Shown: positions 1 to 11,470 of the stretch, piece after piece | Layout: every line of letters starts with the position of its first letter | Numbering within the stretch: the first letter of the stretch is position 1 | NCBI RefSeq assembly: GCF_000143415.4 | Contig: NW_003314271.1 | Span: 1,780,806 to 1,844,805, forward strand | Direction: 5' to 3' | DNA from: Selaginella moellendorffii | Lineage: Eukaryota; Streptophyta; Lycopodiopsida; Selaginellales; Selaginellaceae | Length of the DNA: 64,000 nt | Program-made: the position numbers and the translations under genes | The notes under the pieces: model-generated | What the model was told of the DNA's origin: nothing | Database searches by the model: none | The model's input: the letters and a program-made list of their open reading frames with translations, nothing else

Positions 1-1630
1 GAATCGGCTTCCCGTCCCACCCCATCGGCAGCTTCAACGGATTGTAAAACTGCTGCTCCTCTTCCTCGCTCTCACTTTCCGGTTGTACTTCCACTTGCTG
101 TGAAAGATAATGTTAGCCAAAGGCTCAAACGCAAAGAACACAAACTTACTTCTTCCCGCTCTTCTTCCATTTCCTCGTAGGTGAATGCCTGCTTCTTCTC
201 CACGTGGCCCTTCGTCTCCTCGATGGCCTGTACCAAAGCGTCAACGAAAGAATAAGGGTGCTAAACTCATACCTCATGAAGTAGCTCAGTCAAGCGACGT
301 ATCCGACATTCGTTCAATGCAATGTCCTTGATATTTGGAAGAGACTCGTCACCATTCTTTTTCGGTTTCATTCCTTTAGCGAAGTGCTTACTGTCAAGTT
401 GGTCCAGTGGTTGGAGCTTTGTAAGCCAGAGCCGCTCCGCGCGTTGCTGGACAGTTCCTCCGCTTTTCAGGCCCAAAAATGCCAGTGACTGCAAAGAGTT
501 GATGCTTAGTTAAGTCACAGAGAAGAAGAAACTTACATACCTGTTTTAGCCTCTCTCCCCCAAGCTGCACAAGCTCTTCAGGAGAGTGATAGTTATCAAT
601 ATTGATCGGATTCAAATTCTTCACTCCTTTGTTTTCCCAGCCTTCTACCTTCCCGGCGAGCCATCGCTCCTCAAACTCTGCCTCGACCTGAAAAAACGCG
701 AAATCAAAGGATGAACAGACAACGCAATCAATGATGTTGTACCTTTGTGAGTTTTTTCTCAATGTCCTGTAGGGGCTGAGTTCTCTGGTAAAAAGACACA
801 AGATAATGCATCAGATCCTCCACGTATTCAGTGTACTGTCTGCATGATCGCTAAAAGTGTAAGATGCACAGAATAAAAGAAAAAAACTTGCCTTGAGAGC
901 TTGTGCATCTGAGGAATTTTGTGCAGTTGAAAGAAGGTCTCGATGTAGGCCGAGTACTCCAGCTGCTGCTCTTTATCCTTCTTCTTCACGAAGCTCAAAT
1001 TCACGTAGCGTTGATGCAACTCGTGCAGGTCGAGAAACCGCCCATACCCTTCCTGCAGAAAAGGTAGAGAGGATTCACCGCGAGAAAACAAAGAAAATAA
1101 AACTTTACCTCTCCACTGAACTCGATGTAAGGTTCTTCCTGGAAAACTTGTTCCAGATCATCGACTTCCATGGCTTGGAGTGATGGGTGTCGTCGATGGT
1201 ACTCGCGAATCTAAATAGAAAGAACACAATCGCGAAAGATGAGCTCAAAGAAAACAATCCATTTATCTTTCCTACGCACTACTCACCTCCTTGAGCCGAT
1301 CGTAGAAAGCGCTAAAGACATTATTCTGGCCGGGAGCGGTTTGGCCTCCAAGCGCAGCAATCTCATCACTCCTGGCACCATCAGCGTCTTCGTAGATATC
1401 CACCTACGATCAAAATCCACCCATGAAGAAACCGAAGAAATGGAGCTCACGCTTACCAGCTTAGAAGTCGCCAGCGTCATCGCTTCCAGCATCATCTTGA
1501 CGCGATGACTCTGGTACAATCGATCCTTGTGTGACTTGACCTCCTTCTGGAGCTCCTTGACCACCATTCGCTCCAAACGCTCGATGTCGTCATGCGCAGA
1601 TCGAGCTTGCTCCAGCAGCGTGGCCGACAT
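1..1630 (-). CDS. SF3A3: Splicing factor SF3A subunit 3 (SF3a60/Prp9), C-terminus off the window
   Basis: Subunit of the U2 snRNP SF3a complex, which helps U2 bind the branch site in the nucleus. Exons on the minus strand: 1630-1457, 1403-1287, 1210-1109, 1052-892, 839-743, 687-541, 488-273, 227-150, 97-1 (continues outside). All phases join cleanly. The start MSATLLEQARSAHDDIERLE and the later KLSRQ, FYQRTQ, GGTVQQRAERLWLTK and FYNPLKLPMGWDGKP blocks are diagnostic of the family. The C-terminal matrin-type zinc finger lies beyond position 1. The frame has an upstream in-frame Met at 1711, but the family start is at 1630. The fourth intron (891-840) needs a GC donor, TCAAG|GCAAGT, to keep KLSRQ joined to the next exon. 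It is divergent from the VTT gene across a 179-bp promoter. Confidence 0.95.
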
Positions 1631-1809
1631 CGTCTCCTTCCTCCTGCTCAAAACCCTAACCCTAGGAGCCCAATATCCTGCCACGTACGCCTTTTTGTTT
1701 CCCTTTGCCAAAAACCCTAAGCCTCTGTTTCAAAATTTCCTAACCCTAAAAATCCCGCCACGTAAGCCTCTTTTGTTTCAAAATTTCCCCTTCGAGTGAG
1801 GTTTTTGCT
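1631..1809. promoter_or_regulatory. Bidirectional promoter with telo-box motifs
   Basis: The 179-bp gap between two divergent start codons holds at least three AAACCCTAA/AACCCTAA-type telo-box motifs (about 1650-1662, 1710-1720, 1739-1750). Telo-boxes are known in promoters of plant housekeeping genes, including translation and RNA-processing genes. No clear TATA box is seen. Shared control of the two genes is inference. Confidence 0.6.
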
Positions 1810-3236
1810 ATGGCGGCGCCGGTGTGCGTCCAGCATGCCTTCTCCAGCTCGCCACAGCAATGCGACATCCAAATGCGGGCTACCGGCGGCCAAGGCAGCG
1901 CTGGATTCTTGGCCGCGAGGAGCGCCAATCCAATCCACGATAGGGTTCGTCATCAGCAGCATCGCCAGGCCAGAGTCGCGCTGCTTGTCAAGGCGTCATC
2001 GTCGCTCAAGGACGGGGAGAGGTCCACGGCGGCTACTCCGGCGGACGATCGCAATGCGAGCCAGTCGAGCGGCGAGAATGTGGTGAGATCCGAGGAAATC
2101 AGGGAGGATGAGGAGGCCGTGTCTGGCGATGCGGCTGTCAAAGGGACTGTTCTTGCGGGATTGCTGCTTATCGGCACGGTGGGAGGATTTGCCGGGGCTG
2201 GATACTACTACCGGGATCAAATAAACGAATTTTTGCTCCAGTTCGCGGATGTCATCGAAGGTATGGAACTGTTCTATTCGATTCTCTTGCTTTTATCTGA
2301 GAACTTTTTTTTTTGGGAATTTTTTAGCATATGGACCTGCTGGTTATGCTATCTTCATCGCTGTGTATGCCGGTTTAGAGGTATGTCTTGCTTTTTTCAT
2401 AAGAAAACTAGAGATCTTCTCACTAGCCTACTCTTGATCGTTCAGGTTCTAGCGATTCCGGCCATTCCACTCACAATGTCAGCTGGATTGCTTTTTGGTA
2501 CGCTGACAGGAACAGTGATTGTATCGGTTTCTGGCACGGTAAGTGGTCATGCATGGAGCAATTTCTTTCTTTTCGTCGATCGTTCGAGCTGATTTTTTTT
2601 GTTTGGCTTTTTCTCGGATTGTTTTCTAGATTGCAGCAACACTCTCGTTTCTTATCGCTAGATATGTTGCTCGTGACAAGATTTTGAAGCTAGCCGAAGG
2701 CAACAAAAAGTATATGGCCATTGACAAGGCAATCGGTGAGAATGGTTTTCGAGTTGTTGCTCTTCTTCGGCTCAGTCCCCTTCTTCCCTTCTCCCTGGGG
2801 AATTATCTTTACGGTTTGACGTCCGTAAAGCTTGTTCCTTATGTATTGGGGAGGTATTTGATTCTTTTCCTTGGCAAAACCGTTGCAAATTTTACTTGTT
2901 TTTTCAGCTGGGTTGGCATGCTACCAGGAACTTGGGCTTATGTGAGCGCAGGAGCATTTGGTCGAGCTTTAATCGTATGTTTGCTTTCGTTTTTCCTCTA
3001 AAAATGCTTGTTTTTTTTTCCTTCCATAATTTTACAGCAAGAATCAGAATCGAAATTGCCGGGAGGTCCCCAGCAGCTCGCTACGCTTGGGTTAGGATTG
3101 CTGGCGACAGTAGTTGCTGCAGGATATGTTACGAGACTAGCCAAGGTTAAGGTTTTCACATCATTCGGCTATCGTGGTTCTAACTTCACTCATTTTTCTT
3201 CTCTTTTTCCAGGATTCTATAAAGGACATCGAGTAA
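1810..3236 (+). CDS. Plastid-type VTT-domain (SNARE-associated/DedA-like) membrane protein
   Basis: Seven exons: 1810-2260, 2328-2380, 2446-2538, 2630-2853, 2908-2974, 3038-3145, 3213-3236; 339 aa. The first ~110 residues are Ser/Ala/Arg-rich with few acidic residues at the start, as in a plastid transit peptide. A hydrophobic helix (TVLAGLLLIGTVGGFAGAG) follows. The VTT core reads GPAGYAIFIAVYAGLEVLAI, PLTMSAGLLFG, then FRVVALLRLSPLLPFSLGNY and WVGMLPGTWAYVSAGAFG, the family signature region. A last TM helix (TLGLGLLATVVAAGYVTR) ends the protein. VTT proteins are linked to lipid scrambling or membrane homeostasis; the substrate here is unknown. It resembles the chloroplast TVP38/TMEM64-like members of plants. 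Targeting is inferred from composition only. Confidence 0.85.
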
Positions 3237-3238
3237 AG

Positions 3239-3264
3239 AGAGAGCGAGAGAGAGAGAGAGAGAG
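3239..3264. repeat. (GA)n microsatellite in 3' UTR
   Basis: A near-perfect GA dinucleotide run, with one GC interruption, starts three bases after the VTT gene stop codon. Confidence 0.8.
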
Positions 3265-3369
3265 CGAAGACTGTATAGGTACTAATTTTGTACGTCTCTA
3301 ACTGTATTCAATTTGTATATAGGAGAAGTCACAAAATGGCTACCCTCATCCTAGAACATTTTGTTTGCA

Positions 3370-5150
3370 ATGGAGAAGAGAGAGTGTGAGTTTGAAAATT
3401 TGGAGTATCAAAGGGGATTTGGCAATCATTTTCGAAGCGAGGCTCTGCAAGGTGCTCTACCAAATGGACAGAACAGCCCTCTCCACTGCCCATATGGTTT
3501 GTATGCCGAACAACTTTCGGGAACGGCCTTCACTACTCCAAGGAAACAGAATTTCAGAAGGTACTCGCAATTCTAGGAGTGGATTTTGCCAATTTACTCT
3601 GTAATCATTTTGATTCAGCTGGCTGTATCGGATCAAGCCATCTGTTGGACACGAACCATTCCAGCTTTATTCTTCTCCATCTCTGAACTTCGCTGGCGTT
3701 ATTGATAAGGATCGTTTCCTCACAACGCCAACGCAGTTGCGGTGGAAGCCTCTGGAGTGTCCAGAACATCCAAGAGACTTTGTTCATGGCCTCTTTACAA
3801 TGTGTGGAGCCGGAAGCCCCTTTCTTCGACACGGTTACATGATCCATATGTAAGCAATCAGATCTTGTATTCTTGTTAGAAATTTCTCGTGTTGCAGCTA
3901 CGTGGCAAACAAATCCATGGAAGACTGTGCGTTGGCTAACGCTGACGGGGACTTCTTGATTGTTCCACAGCAAGGACGTAAGAACTAATTTTGCTCAACT
4001 CTTTTCGTTTTTATCTTCATTTGCTTTCAATAACAGGTCTTTGGATTAAAACTGAATTTGGGAAACTGCAAGTTTGCCCTGGTGAAATCGTTGTTCTTCA
4101 GCTAGGAATGCGGTTTGCTATCGAACTACCAGATGCAACCTCTCGTGGCTACATTCTAGAGGTTTTCAGCGGGCATTTTCAGCTTCCGGACCTTGGCCTT
4201 ATTGGTTAGTTTCAAGATAAAGAGGTTCTGACGTTATTGTTAGTTCGCCACAGGTGCTAATGGTCTTGCTGAAGTCGGAGAGTTTGAAACTCCTGTAGCG
4301 TGGTTTGAGAATAAGCACTGCGAAGCTGGTTTCACCATTTTCCACAAATTTGGAGGCCAGATGTTTTCAGCAAAACAAGAACATTCCCCGTTTAATGTCG
4401 TAGCTTGGCACGGCAACTATGCACCATACAAGGTGAACATTTGAAACTTAGCAGGAGGTCTCTAAAGTTCTTTCTTCTGTCTTTTCTATTTCATACAGTA
4501 TGACCTCAGGAAATTTTGTCCAGTTAACACGGTGTTGTTTGATCACGCGGACCCGTCTATAAACACAGGTACCAGCAGACCTTTTCAGATTTTGTGTGTG
4601 CTTCACCCGGGTTTCGTGTAACCTGTGCAGTTCTCACAGTCCCTTCGGAGAAGCCCGGCGTGGCGGTGGTCGACTTTGTGGTATTTCCACCTCGATGGTC
4701 AGTGGCGGAGCACACATTCCGACCGCCATACTTCCACAGAAACTGCATGAGCGAGTTCATGGGGCTTATCTCCGGCTCTTACGAGGTAGACAATTCCTGT
4801 TTTCTCTCCAAAATGGTTCATCCTTGTGGTTCTTAGGCCAAGGCGGGCGGATTCCTTCCGGGAGGTGCGAGCTTGCATTGCTGCATGACACCCCATGGCG
4901 TGGATGCTACAACTTACGAGGTATTCTCGATCCTTTGTCTAGTTCTCACGCTATTTCCATGTTCTTCTAGAACACGATCAGCGCAACATCACAGGAACCT
5001 GTCAAGGTGTCGACCAACGCTCTAGCTTTCATGTTTGAATCGTCGCTCACTCCCCAAGTAGCGATCTCGGCGTATAACTCACAGCAGCGAGACGCTGAGT
5101 ATCACCAGTGCTGGAGTGGCCTGAACTCTCATTTTGCTCTTGAAAGCTAG
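3370..5150 (+). CDS. HGO: Homogentisate 1,2-dioxygenase
   Basis: Opens the aromatic ring of homogentisate to maleylacetoacetate in tyrosine breakdown, using Fe(II) and O2. Exons: 3370-3560, 3619-3849, 3898-3977, 4037-4204, 4254-4432, 4499-4568, 4631-4785, 4837-4920, 4971-5150; 445 aa, the usual family length. The N-terminal [14 protein letters not shown] and [19 protein letters not shown] blocks are typical. The metal ligands are visible as His342 (PPYFHRN), Glu348 (MSEFMG) and His378 (TPHG). The 6- and 30-residue spacings match the human enzyme's His335/Glu341/His371. The start at 3370 follows a non-ATG extension of the open frame. No targeting peptide is evident, so it is probably cytosolic. 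Diagnosis is firm; the junctions are read by eye. Confidence 0.96.
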
Positions 5151-5428
5151 CCAAATCGCGACCGTTAGATCGGACGGATCACAGCCCGCCACATGGCTCG
5201 GAAAATCGCTACCGTCAATATCACATGGCTTGATCCAGGATCTCTTAACTTTAGGGTTTATTATCTTGCTCGCCTCTCTCCAAATTCACGCTAGGAGCGT
5301 GTTCTCCATGGATTGCGAATGGATGCAGTGAGAAAATGTGATGCTTCACTGGCCATTGCTGCTTCTCTGGCAATCTGATAGAATGCGTGTTGAAATTTCC
5401 TTGTTTTCCAGCGAAATCTCGGGCATGA

Positions 5429-7507
5429 ATGGCCCTTGCGGATCGATGCGAGCAGATCCACGCCCTGCTATCCGCGTTGAAATCATGCCACAAGTCGCGC
5501 AATCTCGAGAAAGGCCAGAGGCTTCACAGTGATGCGATCCAAGACGGGGATGAATCGAACCAGTATTTTGGCAACGGTCTTCTCAGCATGTATGGAAAAT
5601 GCGGTTCCATGGTGGACGCCCAACAGGTTTTTGATGCAATGCCTTCTCGAGATGTGGTCTCATGGAACGCTTTGATCGCAGGCTATGCCGAGAATGGGGA
5701 TGAAAGGCTGGGACTGGAAGTTTTTTCCTCCATGCAACGAGAGGGATACAAGCCAGATGCTCGAAGCTTTGTTGCTGTGCTCAAGGCCTTGGCGAGCTTG
5801 GCAGCCGCGGAAGAAGGGCGAGAGATAGAAGGCAAGCTCGTCAAAGAGGAGTGTCTCAAGCAAGGGAGAATTCTTCACTCGCAAGCTCGAATAAGTGGCT
5901 ACGAATCCAACGTTTTCCTTGCCAACACTCTGGTGGATATGTACGCGAAGTGTGGAAGCCTGGTGGATGCCCGGCGAGCTTTTGCTAGCATGCCTCGCCG
6001 GAGCGTTGTCTCTTGGAACGCGATGCTGCTGGGCTGTGCGGACAATGGCGAGGCCGAGGAGGGGATGAGGCTGTTCGAAAGCATGCAAATCGGTGGAAGC
6101 TGCGAACCGGATGCGAGAACTTTTGTGGCCGCGCTGAAGAACTGCTCGATCCAGTCGGTGAAGGAAGAAGCCCGGCTGGTTGACGGGATGTTGCTGAAGC
6201 TGGAGAGCTTGAAACGAGGGATGGCTATTCACGCGGAAGCGGCGAGAAGGAAGCATGACTTAGACGGATACGTGACGAGCAGCTTGGTGGATATGTATGC
6301 CAAGTGTGGGAGCTTGGGTGACGCGAGGAAAGTTTTCGAAGGCATGCCGTACAGAAGCGTGGTAGCGTGGAACGCATTGCTGCTAGGCTGCGTTGAGAAC
6401 AGGGAAGCGGAGATGGCCTTGGAGCTGTTTTCTTCCATGCAAAGTCCGGATGCTCTCAGTTTTGTTGCTGCTCTGAAAGCATGCATTCTCCTGGCTACTA
6501 CTGATGGAGACGCTGGCCGGGTTTCTCTCGAACGAGGCATGGCTATCCATACTCGAGCTGCAAAGTTGGGCTACGACTCCGAGACCAATGTGTTAGGTAC
6601 GTTGGCCGACTTGTATTCCAAGTGTGGAAGTTTCACAGATGCGATGAGGGTGTTTCACAGGAGTTCTCGTCGGCATCGAGTGCTGTGGAACACGCTGATA
6701 CTTAGTTATGTGGACAGCGGCGAACCAGAGCTGGCTCTCGAGATTTTCCTTCGCTTGCGAGCCAACGACCCTGAGAGGTGTGCTCCGGACGCTCGAACGT
6801 TCGCAGCGGCGCTCAAGGCGTGTGGCAGTGTTGTCTCTATGGAGATCTCTGCGGTGATCCACGCTGATATTCTTCGACGGGGCCTTGAGAAGGACGGAGT
6901 TCTGGTCACTTGTTTGGTGGACGCTTGCTGCCGATGCGGAAGAATGGTCGCTGCTCAGCACGTAGTTGATGCTCTGGTCTCGGAGGACTTGATAGCCTGG
7001 AACGCGCTGCTAACGGGATACAGTCGTCATGGAGACCATGAAAGGGTCTTGGAACTGTTCGAGAGAATGCGGGGTGAAGGCTTGGAACCGGACTCCATCA
7101 CTTTTATGGCCGTTCTCAGCGCGTGTGGTCACTGCGGCCTGGTCGAGAGAGGCAAGAGGTTCTTCAAGGCAATGGTTTCAAACTTTAGGATTCAGGCCGA
7201 GATAGAGCACTACCACTGCATGGTGGATATCTTTGGTCGTGCCAATCGGCTGGGTGATGCTTTGGAGACCGTGAGAAGCATGCCATTCAGACCGACTGCT
7301 GTGACATGGACGATTGTTCTCGGGGCTTGTCGCAAGTGGAAGGATGTGGTGGTCGGACGGCTCGCGTTTGAATCACTGCTAGCTATGAATGAAGCGGACA
7401 CGGCAGCGTATATGTTGATGGGAAACATTTATGCGAGCAGAAATATGTGGACCGAGAAAGCGGAGAACGTCCAACACAAGTTTCTAAAAGGTACGTTTAT
7501 GGGATAG
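5429..7507 (+). CDS. PLS-class pentatricopeptide repeat protein without DYW domain
   Basis: An uninterrupted 692-codon frame. Repeats of about 31-36 residues carry the hallmarks MYAKCGSLxDARxxF, MPxRxVVSWNALLxGCxxN and PDARTFVAALKAC, repeated from about residue 15 to 620. This is the P-L-S pattern of plant organelle RNA-binding PPR proteins. The end (AAYMLMGNIYASRNMW) reaches the E motif and then stops; there is no DYW deaminase. A possible splice donor at 7492 (AAAAG|GTACG) would only swap the last few residues for another short tail. Family proteins bind single organellar transcripts for editing, splicing or stability; the target is not predictable here. No strong transit peptide is visible at this start; an upstream start or exon cannot be excluded. 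Confidence 0.9.
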   Translation: MALADRCEQIHALLSALKSCHKSRNLEKGQRLHSDAIQDGDESNQYFGNGLLSMYGKCGSMVDAQQVFDAMPSRDVVSWNALIAGYAENGDERLGLEVFSSMQREGYKPDARSFVAVLKALASLAAAEEGREIEGKLVKEECLKQGRILHSQARISGYESNVFLANTLVDMYAKCGSLVDARRAFASMPRRSVVSWNAMLLGCADNGEAEEGMRLFESMQIGGSCEPDARTFVAALKNCSIQSVKEEARLVDGMLLKLESLKRGMAIHAEAARRKHDLDGYVTSSLVDMYAKCGSLGDARKVFEGMPYRSVVAWNALLLGCVENREAEMALELFSSMQSPDALSFVAALKACILLATTDGDAGRVSLERGMAIHTRAAKLGYDSETNVLGTLADLYSKCGSFTDAMRVFHRSSRRHRVLWNTLILSYVDSGEPELALEIFLRLRANDPERCAPDARTFAAALKACGSVVSMEISAVIHADILRRGLEKDGVLVTCLVDACCRCGRMVAAQHVVDALVSEDLIAWNALLTGYSRHGDHERVLELFERMRGEGLEPDSITFMAVLSACGHCGLVERGKRFFKAMVSNFRIQAEIEHYHCMVDIFGRANRLGDALETVRSMPFRPTAVTWTIVLGACRKWKDVVVGRLAFESLLAMNEADTAAYMLMGNIYASRNMWTEKAENVQHKFLKGTFMG

Positions 7508-7648
7508 AGTAGAGAAGAAAAAGGAACTTTGTGATCTTACCTCTAACTTATTCTTTTCTCGCAGTTTGATCACCTTTAATTCCCTTTTCCTAAAAACGAA
7601 GATCATCTGAAGTTACTTTTACGACGGATAAGGTGGAGTCCCAGCTGT

Positions 7649-7655
7649 TATAAAA
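7649..7655 (+). promoter_or_regulatory. TATA box of the GH127 gene
   Basis: TATAAAA lies 38 bp before the ATG at 7693. With normal TATA-to-start spacing this implies a leader of only about 10 nt. This is inference from spacing. Confidence 0.5.
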
Positions 7656-7692
7656 TGATCCCAAGCTCTCGAGAAAATCTCAAGGAGCAAGG

Positions 7693-10600
7693 ATGAGGCT
7701 TGCGAGTTTGCTCCTCGTCTCCGCTCTGTTCGTTGCATGCTCCGCGATCAGTGGGGATCCGCCGGTTCAGATATGTATCAACGACGTGACGGTGAACATC
7801 TCGAACTATCTCCGCTACACGCACAGCATCGATCCTCGGCTCGACACTTACAACTACACGGAGGACTACACAGCGCCGATGTCGGATCCTCCTCCAGCTA
7901 TTGTTCCAGCCAGCTTTGCTGCAGCGGCTAGCAAGATTCACCTGCTGGAAGGATCTTCGCTCCACAAAGTCCGGATCGACGCCGACTCGCTACAAGGCAA
8001 GGGCCAGCAGACGAATCTCGAGTACCTTCTCATGCTGGACGTGGATAGTCTGGCCTATAGCTTCCGCAACAATTCGGGATTGCCGACAAAGGGTGTTCCT
8101 TACGGAGGATGGGAGGCTCCAGACCAAGAGCTCAGAGGACACTTCGTTGGTAAGCTAAACTACATTGGAGTTTTCTACGTGCTTAGTTACAGTATTGTTT
8201 TTGTGATCCAGGGCACTACTTGAGTGCCACTGCAAAGATGTGGGCAAGTACACACAATGAGGAGCTGAAGCGGAGGATGGATCATCTCGTGGATATACTA
8301 GATGAGTGCCAGCAAAAGATTGGGACTGGTTACTTGTCAGCGTTTCCTCTCAACTTGTTCACTCGTTTTGAGACGTATCGTCCAGTATGGGCTCCGTATT
8401 ACACCATCCACAAGGTGAGTGAGTGTGTCATGAAAGCCGTGTGTTTACTGATCAAACCTTTCCTTTTTAGATAATGGCTGGACTTTTGGATCAGTACACC
8501 GAGGCAGGCAATATGAAGGCTCTCCGAATGGTCATTTGGATGGCACAGTATTTCTCAAAACGTGTGGAAAACTACATCGAGAAGTACAGCATTCAAGCTC
8601 ACTTCCAAGCGCTAAATGAAGAAACTGGTGGCATGAATGATGTTCTCTATGACCTCTATAAGATCACGGTACGTTGTTTTAAGTTGGCATGATCGTTACC
8701 AGATTTCTTACAATGCTTTGTCTTGCTTCGCAGGGTGATCCACAACACTTGAAGCTTGCTCATCTCTTTGACAAGCCATGCTTCCTTGGTCCATTGGCTC
8801 TGCAGCAAGACACACTGTCGGGTTTCCATGCTAACACTCATATCCCAATTCTGATAGGTGCACAGAAGCGATACGAGCTAACCGGAGACCAAGTTTCCAA
8901 GGTAACTACCAGGATTGAACTACTTTCAAGCTCACACTGTCGTGTAGGAGCTGGTCACCTTTTTCATGGATGCTGTCAACTCGTCGCACCGCTTCGTCAC
9001 CGGAGGAACCAGCGACAATGAGTTTTGGAAGGATCCCAACAGGATGGCTTCCTCGCTTGGGAAAGATGTGGAGGAGTCGTGCTCGAGCTACAACATGCTC
9101 AAGATCGCCAGAAACTTGTTCCGGTGGACGAAGGACGCCAGCTACATGGATTACTATGAGCGGCTTATACTCAACGGCGTTCTCACCATCCAGAGAGGAG
9201 AACCCGGAGTGATGATTTACATGCTTCCTATGGGCCCTGGAATGGCTAAAACTTCCAGCACTATGGGATGGGGAGATCCATTTGATTCGTTCTGGTGCTG
9301 CTATGGAACTGGTGCGTATTTTCTTGTAAGCTTCTCGTTCACTGACTTGGAGAAAGTTTTCCTTCATCTCAGGCATTGAGTCGTTCTCAAAGTTTGGAGA
9401 CTCGATCTATTTTGAGGACTATGGTGTGAGGGACGAGAATCCAGGAGCACAGCGTCCAATCCCAGCACTTTATGTTGCGCAATTCGTTCCAAGCACACTC
9501 GAATGGGACTCGGCCGGTCTCATACTTAAGCAGACAGTAAAACCACTGACCTCGTTTGATCCGGTCATGGAGGTCACCATTCATCTGCACGAGGTAATTC
9601 TTTCTCGTTTATTTACTTCCTCTACTTTCGAAGTTACTAACTCATACACAACTTTGGTCAGAATCCAAAAGCAACTATTGAAGAAACAAGCCCGTACCAC
9701 AAGCTGATCAACACCTTGTACGTTAGAATTCCGTCGTGGGTGGCAAGCGGCTACGAAGCGTATTTCAACGACGAGCCACAAGATATCACGCCGGGATCGT
9801 TCTTGGCGATCCAGAGAGAGTGGAAGGCCGGCGACAAACTGACATTCAAGTTCCCAGCAGAAGTGAGACTAGAACACATCCAAGGTATGGAAAATACTCT
9901 CTTTGCAAATCTGCAAATCTTCTAACTTTCGTGGTGGTGGTGTGCTTTTCTTTTCTTCCAGATGATCGGGAGGAACACCAGAGCTTGAACGGGATCATGT
10001 TTGGACCATTCGTGCTGGCCGGTTTAAGCCACGGTGAATTCGACTTGGGCCCCGTCGACACCTCGTCCCCAAGCGACTGGATCACTCCGGTGAATCCCAG
10101 CGACAACGATCTCTTGTACACTTTCCGGATGGGAGACTACCAGCTGGGACACAAGCACCGCACCGTGACGCTCGACTCGGCCAGCACCAACGGCACAGAC
10201 TGGGACTTCGAGGCCACTTTCAAGGTGATATCTTCTTCGTCTCCATCGCTCGCTGCTAGCAAGCATTCCGGACTGGTGGGAAGAGTGGTCTCTCTGGAAC
10301 TCCTGGATCAGCCAGGAAGGATCATCGCCCACTCCGGGATCAACAAGAACTTGGTGGTGGTGGACACTTCCCAGTTCGCGGACAGCACGAACTACTTGTC
10401 TCAGGCGAACTTGGGATTCAAGGTGGTTCCAGGGCTGGCGAGCGATAGATTGGTGTCGTTTGAGTCGCAAGATCTCCCAGGCTGCTACATCTACGTCGAC
10501 GATTGGAGAGTTCCGGCGCAGCTCAAGTGTAGAAGCAAAGAGAACGATGGATTTGATGCCAAGGCGAGCTTCAAGGCGAGCCAGGGATTGAGGAGCTATC

Positions 10601-10707
10601 ATCCGTTGAGCTTCGTCGCGACGAGCCAAGGCTTGAGGAATTTCTTGCTCTTCCCGCAGCTGGCTTACAGGGACGAGCACTACGCTATCTATTTTGATAT
10701 GGTATAG
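7693..10707 (+). CDS. Secreted GH127 (DUF1680) beta-L-arabinofuranosidase with C-terminal AbfB-like module
   Basis: Exons: 7693-8149, 8212-8414, 8471-8668, 8734-8901, 8948-9311, 9373-9593, 9662-9884, 9962-10707; 859 aa. The N-terminus MRLASLLLVSALFVACSAIS is a clear signal peptide. The catalytic (alpha/alpha) barrel includes HYLSATA, WAPYYTIHKI, GGMNDVLYDLY, SGFHANTHIP and FVTGGTSDNEFW. Glu385 and Cys387 (EESCSSYNML) plus Cys459-Cys460 (SFWCCYGTG) match the zinc/thiolate site of GH127 enzymes, where a Cys is the nucleophile. From about residue 690 the sequence (SLELLDQPGRIIAHSG, VSFESQDLPGCYIYVD) resembles an arabinose-binding AbfB/CBM42 domain. The likely role is trimming arabinofuranose from cell-wall glycoproteins or arabinans. 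The exact linkage is inference. Confidence 0.93.
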
Positions 10708-10773
10708 TCGTATTGTATAGTTTGAGAGAGATGTAAAGGTTTTGAGAGATCGATCTTGGGCTATGGTTGTTAA

Positions 10774-11061
10774 CTAGAAATCATAGCATCTTCCAGCTTT
10801 CTCCCAGTCGCCATAGCGCGTTGGCTCGAGGCCTTGGGGTCCTCCCACCTCCTCACGCTCTACTCCTTTGCCATTCTCGTTCTCGTTCTTATTACTCTCA
10901 GCCCTAGTGCTACTCGGTTCTTCCTTTGGATCTTCCTTGGAATCGCGCGCATTCTTTTGGTTCTTGGGCGCCGGCTGCTCGATCCGCGCTGCGCCAGACG
11001 ACCAAAGCCTCGATTGATTGATCGCCAGGCCGACCCATCGACGACGCAACGCCATGGCCAT
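10774..11061 (-). CDS. SDHAF4: Succinate dehydrogenase assembly factor 4 (DUF1674)
   Basis: A single exon of 95 codons. The C-terminus GGPQGLEPTRYGDWEKAGRC then YDF is the DUF1674 signature of SDHAF4/Sdh8, which binds the flavinated SDHA subunit and promotes complex II assembly in the mitochondrial matrix. The first ~30 residues (MAMALRRRWVGLAINQSRLW) are Arg-rich and lack acids, fitting a mitochondrial presequence. The middle is a charged, low-complexity linker. The second Met (two codons in) is an alternative start. It converges on the GH127 gene with 66 bp between stop codons. An AAACCCTAA telo-box sits about 20 bp upstream of the start. Confidence 0.9.
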   Translation of the reverse strand: MAMALRRRWVGLAINQSRLWSSGAARIEQPAPKNQKNARDSKEDPKEEPSSTRAESNKNENENGKGVEREEVGGPQGLEPTRYGDWEKAGRCYDF

Positions 11062-11470
11062 GGAAGATCACAAACCCTAAATTCCGGAGAGGCTCTTTGC
11101 TACGCAAGAATGTTCTTACATTTTGATCACGATGGTGGCGCTGCTGCTTGCGAGGATGCTGGCGATGGCGCTGGAATTCCCAGGTATTTTGGAGGAGGAG
11201 GGCCTTTGCAAGCCTTGATAATCGCTTCGACCTAGAAGACAAGAAAGCCCCAATTTCATCTAGTGAAGAAGAGAAGAAGATTTCTCTCTCGCGATACCTG
11301 GTGAATGCGGATTAATCGCCTCCTCCTGTTGGCTTTCCTCGTATCATTCATCTTCCATTTCTTCCACACCAGCCCGCCAGTGATCTTCTTGACGATCTGC
11401 AGCACATTCGTGAACTGGACCATCCTCGCTAGAACCCTAAACCCCCGCGGAACTTGGAATGTGGTCAGCT